Part shown: piece after piece, positions 60,320 to 64,000 of the stretch
Layout of the letters: each line of letters starts with the position of its first letter
How positions within the stretch are numbered: position 1 is the first letter of the stretch
DNA from: Antricoccus suffuscus
GTDB lineage: Bacteria > Actinomycetota > Actinomycetes > Mycobacteriales > Antricoccaceae
Length of the DNA: 64,000 nt
NCBI RefSeq assembly: GCF_003003235.1
Contig: NZ_PVUE01000016.1
Coordinates: forward strand, 1-64,000
Direction: 5' to 3'
Notes under the pieces: model-generated
Database searches by the model: none
What the model was told of the DNA's origin: nothing
The model's input: the letters and a program-made list of their open reading frames with translations, nothing else
Made by a program: the position numbers and the translations under genes

Positions 60320-60674
60320 TGAGCACACTTCCTCTCGTGAGGTCTGCTGATCGCACCGGGCCAGCGAGAGGAGGCCGGAGTGCATCCGCGTGATATCGCA
60401 AACGTACGCCGGAGGGATGTTTAGTTTCTGTAACGAACGGACCCGTACCGTCGCGATGTTTCCGAGATGTAATCTGTCAATTCGCGCGTGTGCGACATGC
60501 AAAGCGAGCGGCATTGCCGACGCTAAAGGGATGTTCGTGATTCTAAGGCCGCAAATTAACCACGGGATTTGAGGGGTTAATTCGAGGCTTCGATGGGCGT
60601 TGGGAGGGCGCGGCGTGGTCGGTAGATTCCTAGGAGGAGCGTTACGTAATCACCAACCGGGGAGCAACCAAAAC
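60320..60674. promoter_or_regulatory. Divergent intergenic region with an inverted repeat
   Basis: This 355-base stretch between the MFS and carboxylase genes has no credible coding frame. Its clearest element is a perfect 8-bp inverted repeat, AATTAACC (60554-60561) and GGTTAATT (60575-60582), separated by 13 bases, about 95 bases before the carboxylase start. It is a candidate operator; the regulator is unknown. Confidence 0.5.
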
Positions 60675-63600
60675 ATGACGTCGATTTCGAAAGTACTGAT
60701 TGCTAACCGCGGAGAGGTCGCGACGCGCGTCGCTCGCGCCGTCGCGGGACTGGGCCTGCGTTCGGTCGGGATCCATTCGGCCGACGATGGCGACTCGCTT
60801 CATTTGCGGCACTGCGATGAGATAGTCGCGCTCGACGGCAGCGGGCCGTCGGCGTACCTCGACGGTGAACAGATCGTGCGGCGCGCGGTCGAGATCGGTG
60901 CAAGCCACATCCATCCCGGTTACGGGTTCCTCAGCGAGAACGCAGACTTCGCGCGCGCCTGCGAAAAGCACGGAATCGTGTTTGTCGGCCCTGCGGCCGA
61001 CGTACTTGAGGAGTTCGGCGACAAGAGCAAGGCTCGGGCGCTCGCGTTGGCGCATGATGTCCCGATCCTGCCCGGTACGCCGCACGCCGCGACCAAAGAG
61101 CAGATGCGCGATTTCATCGACGGGCTGGGCGCCGCCTTTACCGAGGGCAAGGTTGCCGCCCTGATTAAGGCGGTCGCCGGTGGCGGCGGCCGCGGGATGC
61201 GGATCGTACGACGGCTCGACGAGCTTGAGGCGGCGTACGACCTCTGCGCCGCCGAGGCGCAGGGTGCGTTTGGGTCACCCGACGTCTATATAGAGCAGCT
61301 GCTCCCGAGCGCGCAGCACATCGAGGTGCAGTTGATCGGCGACGGCACGGGGGCAGTCAGCCACATCTGGGACCGAGACTGCAGCATCCAGCGACGCAAC
61401 CAGAAGCTGATCGAGATCGCGCCGTCACGAATCGTCGATGCCGAACTGCGCCAGCGCATTCTGTACGCCGCCAAGCGGTTGGCCGGAGCTCTCAACTACC
61501 GCGGCCTCGCGACGGTCGAGTTCCTCGTCGGCGAGGACGGCGACTACTACTTCATGGAGACCAATCCGCGACTACAGGTCGAGCACACCGTCACCGAGGA
61601 AGTGACCGGTCTCGACTTGGTCCGCGCGCAGATCCAGGTCTGCTGCGGACTTACGCTCGATGATCTCGGCCTCGAGCAGGAGCAGATTCCGGAGCCTCGG
61701 GGCTACGCCGTACAGGTCCGGCTCAACGCCGAAATCATGCAGCAGGATGGTACGACGATCCCGCAAACGGGTCGTATCAGCGCCTTCCATCTCGCGTCCG
61801 GCCGCGGCATCCGGGCCGACGCCAACGCGTACGCCGGCTACAGCGTCAATCCGCGGTTCGATTCGCTGCTGGCGAAGTTGATCGTGCACAGCAACCTGGA
61901 TGACTTCGAGAGTGTCGCGGCCATCGCCGACCGCGCCCTTGCCGAGTCGCAGATCAGCGGTGTTGAAACCAACATCAGCTTGCAGCGTGCCATCCTCCGC
62001 TCGGCCGAATTCCGCAGCGGTACGGCGCGGACTAACTTCGTTGACAGCAACATCCAAACGCTTCTTGAGGCCGTACCGGTCGCACCGGCCCTGTTCGCCG
62101 ACCACGCGGCTACCGGGCAAGTCACGCACGCGGCGGTCGCGGTGCCCGAAGGCGTGATCGGTGTCGAGTCGCCGATGAGCGGCGCCGTCGTGTCGGTCGA
62201 TGTGGCTCCCGGCGACACCGTACGCGCCGGTCAGACATTGCTGGTCTTGGAGTCGATGAAGATGCAGCACGTCATCGCGGCGCCCGAAGCCGGTGAGGTG
62301 CGCGAGATCTATACGAGCACGGGCGATGTCGTGGATGCCAACGCGATCGTGGTGGCTTACGAGCCGCGCAACGCCTCCGGTGGTGATACGGCCGAACAGC
62401 GGCAGATCGACCCGGACTACATCCGACCCGATCTCAACGCGCTCATCGAGCGTAAGAAGTTTCTCTGGGACGAAAATCGGCCGCGTGCGGTGGAGAAGCG
62501 GCACAAGCTGGGCAAACGGACCGTCCGCGAAAACGTCGAGCGCCTGGTCGACCCTGGCACTTTCGTCGAGTACAACTCGCTGGTAATTGCCGCGCAGCGC
62601 AAGCGTCGTAGCCTCGATGACCTCATCGAGAACACCCCCGCCGATGGGTTGGTCACCGGACTCGCGCGGGTGGGTGAAGCGACGTTCGGCCGCGAAAAGT
62701 CGATGTGCGCGGTGTTCGCGTATGACTACACGGTATTGGCAGGCACCCAGGGCTACTGGAACCACAAGAAGACCGACCGCATCTTCGATGTCGCGTATCG
62801 CCAGCAGCACCCGGTGATCTTGTTCTGCGAAGGCGGCGGCGGCCGCCCGGGCGACGTCGATCCGGACAAGGTGTCCGGACTAAGCAACCCCTCCTGGCTG
62901 TGGCTCGGCAAGCTCAGCGGAACGGTCCCATTCGTCGGTATCACGTCGGGCCGCTGCTTTGCCGGCAACGCCGCGATGTTGGGTGTCTGCGATGTCGTCA
63001 TTGCGACCTCCGACTCCAACATCGGCATGGGTGGCCCGGCGATGATCGAAGGCGGTGGCCTAGGGGTGTTCGCGCCGGAGGAGATCGGCCCGATCGACGT
63101 ACAGACTCACAATGGCGTCGTCGATATCGAGGTCGAGGACGAGGACGAGGCCGTCGACGTCGCCAAGAAGTACCTCTCCTACTTCCAGGGCGACCTGCCC
63201 GACTTCCAGGCGCACGACCAACGGCTGTTGCGGCACGTCATCCCCGAGAACCGCAAGCGGGTGTACGACGTACGCCAAGCCATCGAGTTGCTGTTCGACG
63301 TGGACTCGGTGCTAGAGCTGCGACCGAAGTTCGGTACGACGATCGTCACGGCGCTCGCGCGTCTCGAAGGCCGCGCCGTCGGGGTTATCGCCAACAACCC
63401 GAAGGTGCTCGGCGGCGCGATCGACTCGGACGGGTCCGACAAAGCCGCCCGCTTTATCCAGTTGTGCGATGTTTTCGGTATCCCGATCGTCTCGCTGTGC
63501 GACACCCCCGGCTTCATGGTCGGTCCCGACTCGGAAAAGACGGCGAGTGTGCGTCACATGAGCAGAATGTTCTTACGCGGAGGCAATGCGTCCGTTCCGA

Positions 63601-63977
63601 TCGCGATGGTCGTGCTGCGCAAGTGCTACGGCCTGGGTGGCATGGCGATGGGCGGTGCGAGTACCTTCGTGCCAATGATCGGCTTGGCCTGGCCGACATC
63701 GGAGTTCGGCGGAATGGGGCTGGAAGGCGCCGTGCGATTGGGGTTCCGCAAGGAACTCGAAGCGATCGACGATCCCGGCGAGCGCGAGACGCGCTACCAG
63801 GAACTCGTCGACGGGATGTATGAGTGGGGCGGGGGCATCAACACTGCAACTCACCTGGAGATCGACGATGTCATCGATCCGGCCGACACTCGCCGGTTGC
63901 TGACGCTGTCGCTTGGTGATGTGGAAAAGGGAAAGTGGACCAATAGTCACTCGAACCCGCTGATTGACGCCTGGTAG
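60675..63977 (+). CDS. Single-chain biotin-dependent acyl-CoA carboxylase
   Basis: A 1100-residue protein carrying all three carboxylase activities on one chain. Residues ~1-450 are biotin carboxylase (VLIANRGEVATRVARA, KAVAGGGGRGMRIV, FMETNPRLQVEHTVTEE). A linker leads to a biotinyl domain near 505-575 with the biotinylated Lys529 in ESMKMQHV. Residues ~600-1090 are the carboxyltransferase (GLSNPSWLWLGKLSGTVPFV and NNPKVLGGAIDSDGSDKAARFI, CDTPGFMVG). Most actinobacterial acyl-CoA carboxylases are split into alpha and beta subunits, though single-chain forms with long acyl-CoA preference are known from mycobacteria. ATG 60675 (MTSISKVL) has GGGGAGC upstream; the frame to 60600 is non-coding. 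Substrate unknown. Confidence 0.94.
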   Translation: MTSISKVLIANRGEVATRVARAVAGLGLRSVGIHSADDGDSLHLRHCDEIVALDGSGPSAYLDGEQIVRRAVEIGASHIHPGYGFLSENADFARACEKHGIVFVGPAADVLEEFGDKSKARALALAHDVPILPGTPHAATKEQMRDFIDGLGAAFTEGKVAALIKAVAGGGGRGMRIVRRLDELEAAYDLCAAEAQGAFGSPDVYIEQLLPSAQHIEVQLIGDGTGAVSHIWDRDCSIQRRNQKLIEIAPSRIVDAELRQRILYAAKRLAGALNYRGLATVEFLVGEDGDYYFMETNPRLQVEHTVTEEVTGLDLVRAQIQVCCGLTLDDLGLEQEQIPEPRGYAVQVRLNAEIMQQDGTTIPQTGRISAFHLASGRGIRADANAYAGYSVNPRFDSLLAKLIVHSNLDDFESVAAIADRALAESQISGVETNISLQRAILRSAEFRSGTARTNFVDSNIQTLLEAVPVAPALFADHAATGQVTHAAVAVPEGVIGVESPMSGAVVSVDVAPGDTVRAGQTLLVLESMKMQHVIAAPEAGEVREIYTSTGDVVDANAIVVAYEPRNASGGDTAEQRQIDPDYIRPDLNALIERKKFLWDENRPRAVEKRHKLGKRTVRENVERLVDPGTFVEYNSLVIAAQRKRRSLDDLIENTPADGLVTGLARVGEATFGREKSMCAVFAYDYTVLAGTQGYWNHKKTDRIFDVAYRQQHPVILFCEGGGGRPGDVDPDKVSGLSNPSWLWLGKLSGTVPFVGITSGRCFAGNAAMLGVCDVVIATSDSNIGMGGPAMIEGGGLGVFAPEEIGPIDVQTHNGVVDIEVEDEDEAVDVAKKYLSYFQGDLPDFQAHDQRLLRHVIPENRKRVYDVRQAIELLFDVDSVLELRPKFGTTIVTALARLEGRAVGVIANNPKVLGGAIDSDGSDKAARFIQLCDVFGIPIVSLCDTPGFMVGPDSEKTASVRHMSRMFLRGGNASVPIAMVVLRKCYGLGGMAMGGASTFVPMIGLAWPTSEFGGMGLEGAVRLGFRKELEAIDDPGERETRYQELVDGMYEWGGGINTATHLEIDDVIDPADTRRLLTLSLGDVEKGKWTNSHSNPLIDAW

Positions 63978-64000
63978 TAATACTGCGGCGAGTATTGCAA

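Noticed and set aside
61572-62810. 412-aa minus-strand open frame opposite the carboxylase
   Set aside because: Shadow of a well-supported gene; no family resemblance and no ribosome-binding site.

Overview
The window is high-GC DNA with actinobacterial hallmarks: a DUF222/13E12 protein at the left edge, frequent GTG starts, long chains of genes overlapping by 4 bases (ATGA/GTGA), a DinB protein of the mycothiol-dependent type, a HxlR/MFS pair, and an encapsulin with a DyP peroxidase. No rRNA, tRNA, CRISPR array or intact transposon was seen. Genus cannot be assigned from sequence reading alone.

Left part (1-7050): a DUF222 fragment, a pair of 27-bp direct repeats that may be a stranded insertion-sequence end, then a compact operon for a ribose-type sugar ABC transporter (ATPase, permease, FGGY sugar kinase, lipoprotein binding protein). 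A superoxide dismutase with a small unknown partner follows. A decayed copy of the 3' end of the sugar-binding-protein gene lies beside it.

Core of interest (7050-23450): three cobalamin riboswitches within about 10.6 kb. Two of them each lead a complete family-5 (peptide/nickel-type) ABC importer operon with the same order: lipoprotein binding protein, two permeases, one fused double-ATPase. Each operon ends in a different accessory enzyme: a luciferase-like flavin monooxygenase in one, a FhuF-like [2Fe-2S] reductase with the full C-C-X10-C-X2-C motif in the other. The third riboswitch leads metE (B12-independent methionine synthase) and is head-to-head with the first, their aptamers separated by about 57 bp. 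Between the operons sit an XRE-cupin regulator with a perfect palindrome over its start codon and a divergent methyltransferase with a His/Asp-rich N-terminus. The simplest reading is a B12-starvation regulon that spares B12 (MetE) and imports cobalt, probably as a chelate that is released reductively, or a corrinoid precursor. The cargo is inferred, not shown.

Middle (23575-38400): aconitase; an acyl-CoA dehydrogenase; a de novo NAD operon (nrtR-nadA-nadB-nadC-cysteine desulfurase) behind a 29-bp palindrome, divergent from a glutaminase-STAS protein; a two-component system divergent from an ABC-2 exporter with an 11-bp-arm palindrome between them; and an NAD(P)-binding protein.

Right part (38450-63977): a HxlR regulator and divergent MFS pump with two operator copies; a second drug-type MFS pump; an Imm5-like orphan; DyP peroxidase plus encapsulin; two SDR enzymes; an XRE/MmyB regulator; a DinB protein; a quinone oxidoreductase; and a deacetylase-like lipoprotein. 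An acyl-CoA operon follows (two class III CoA-transferases, TetR regulator, two enoyl-CoA hydratases, quinone oxidoreductase, acyl-CoA dehydrogenase). A large hairpin separates it from an MFS permease, which is divergent from a 1100-residue single-chain biotin-dependent acyl-CoA carboxylase.
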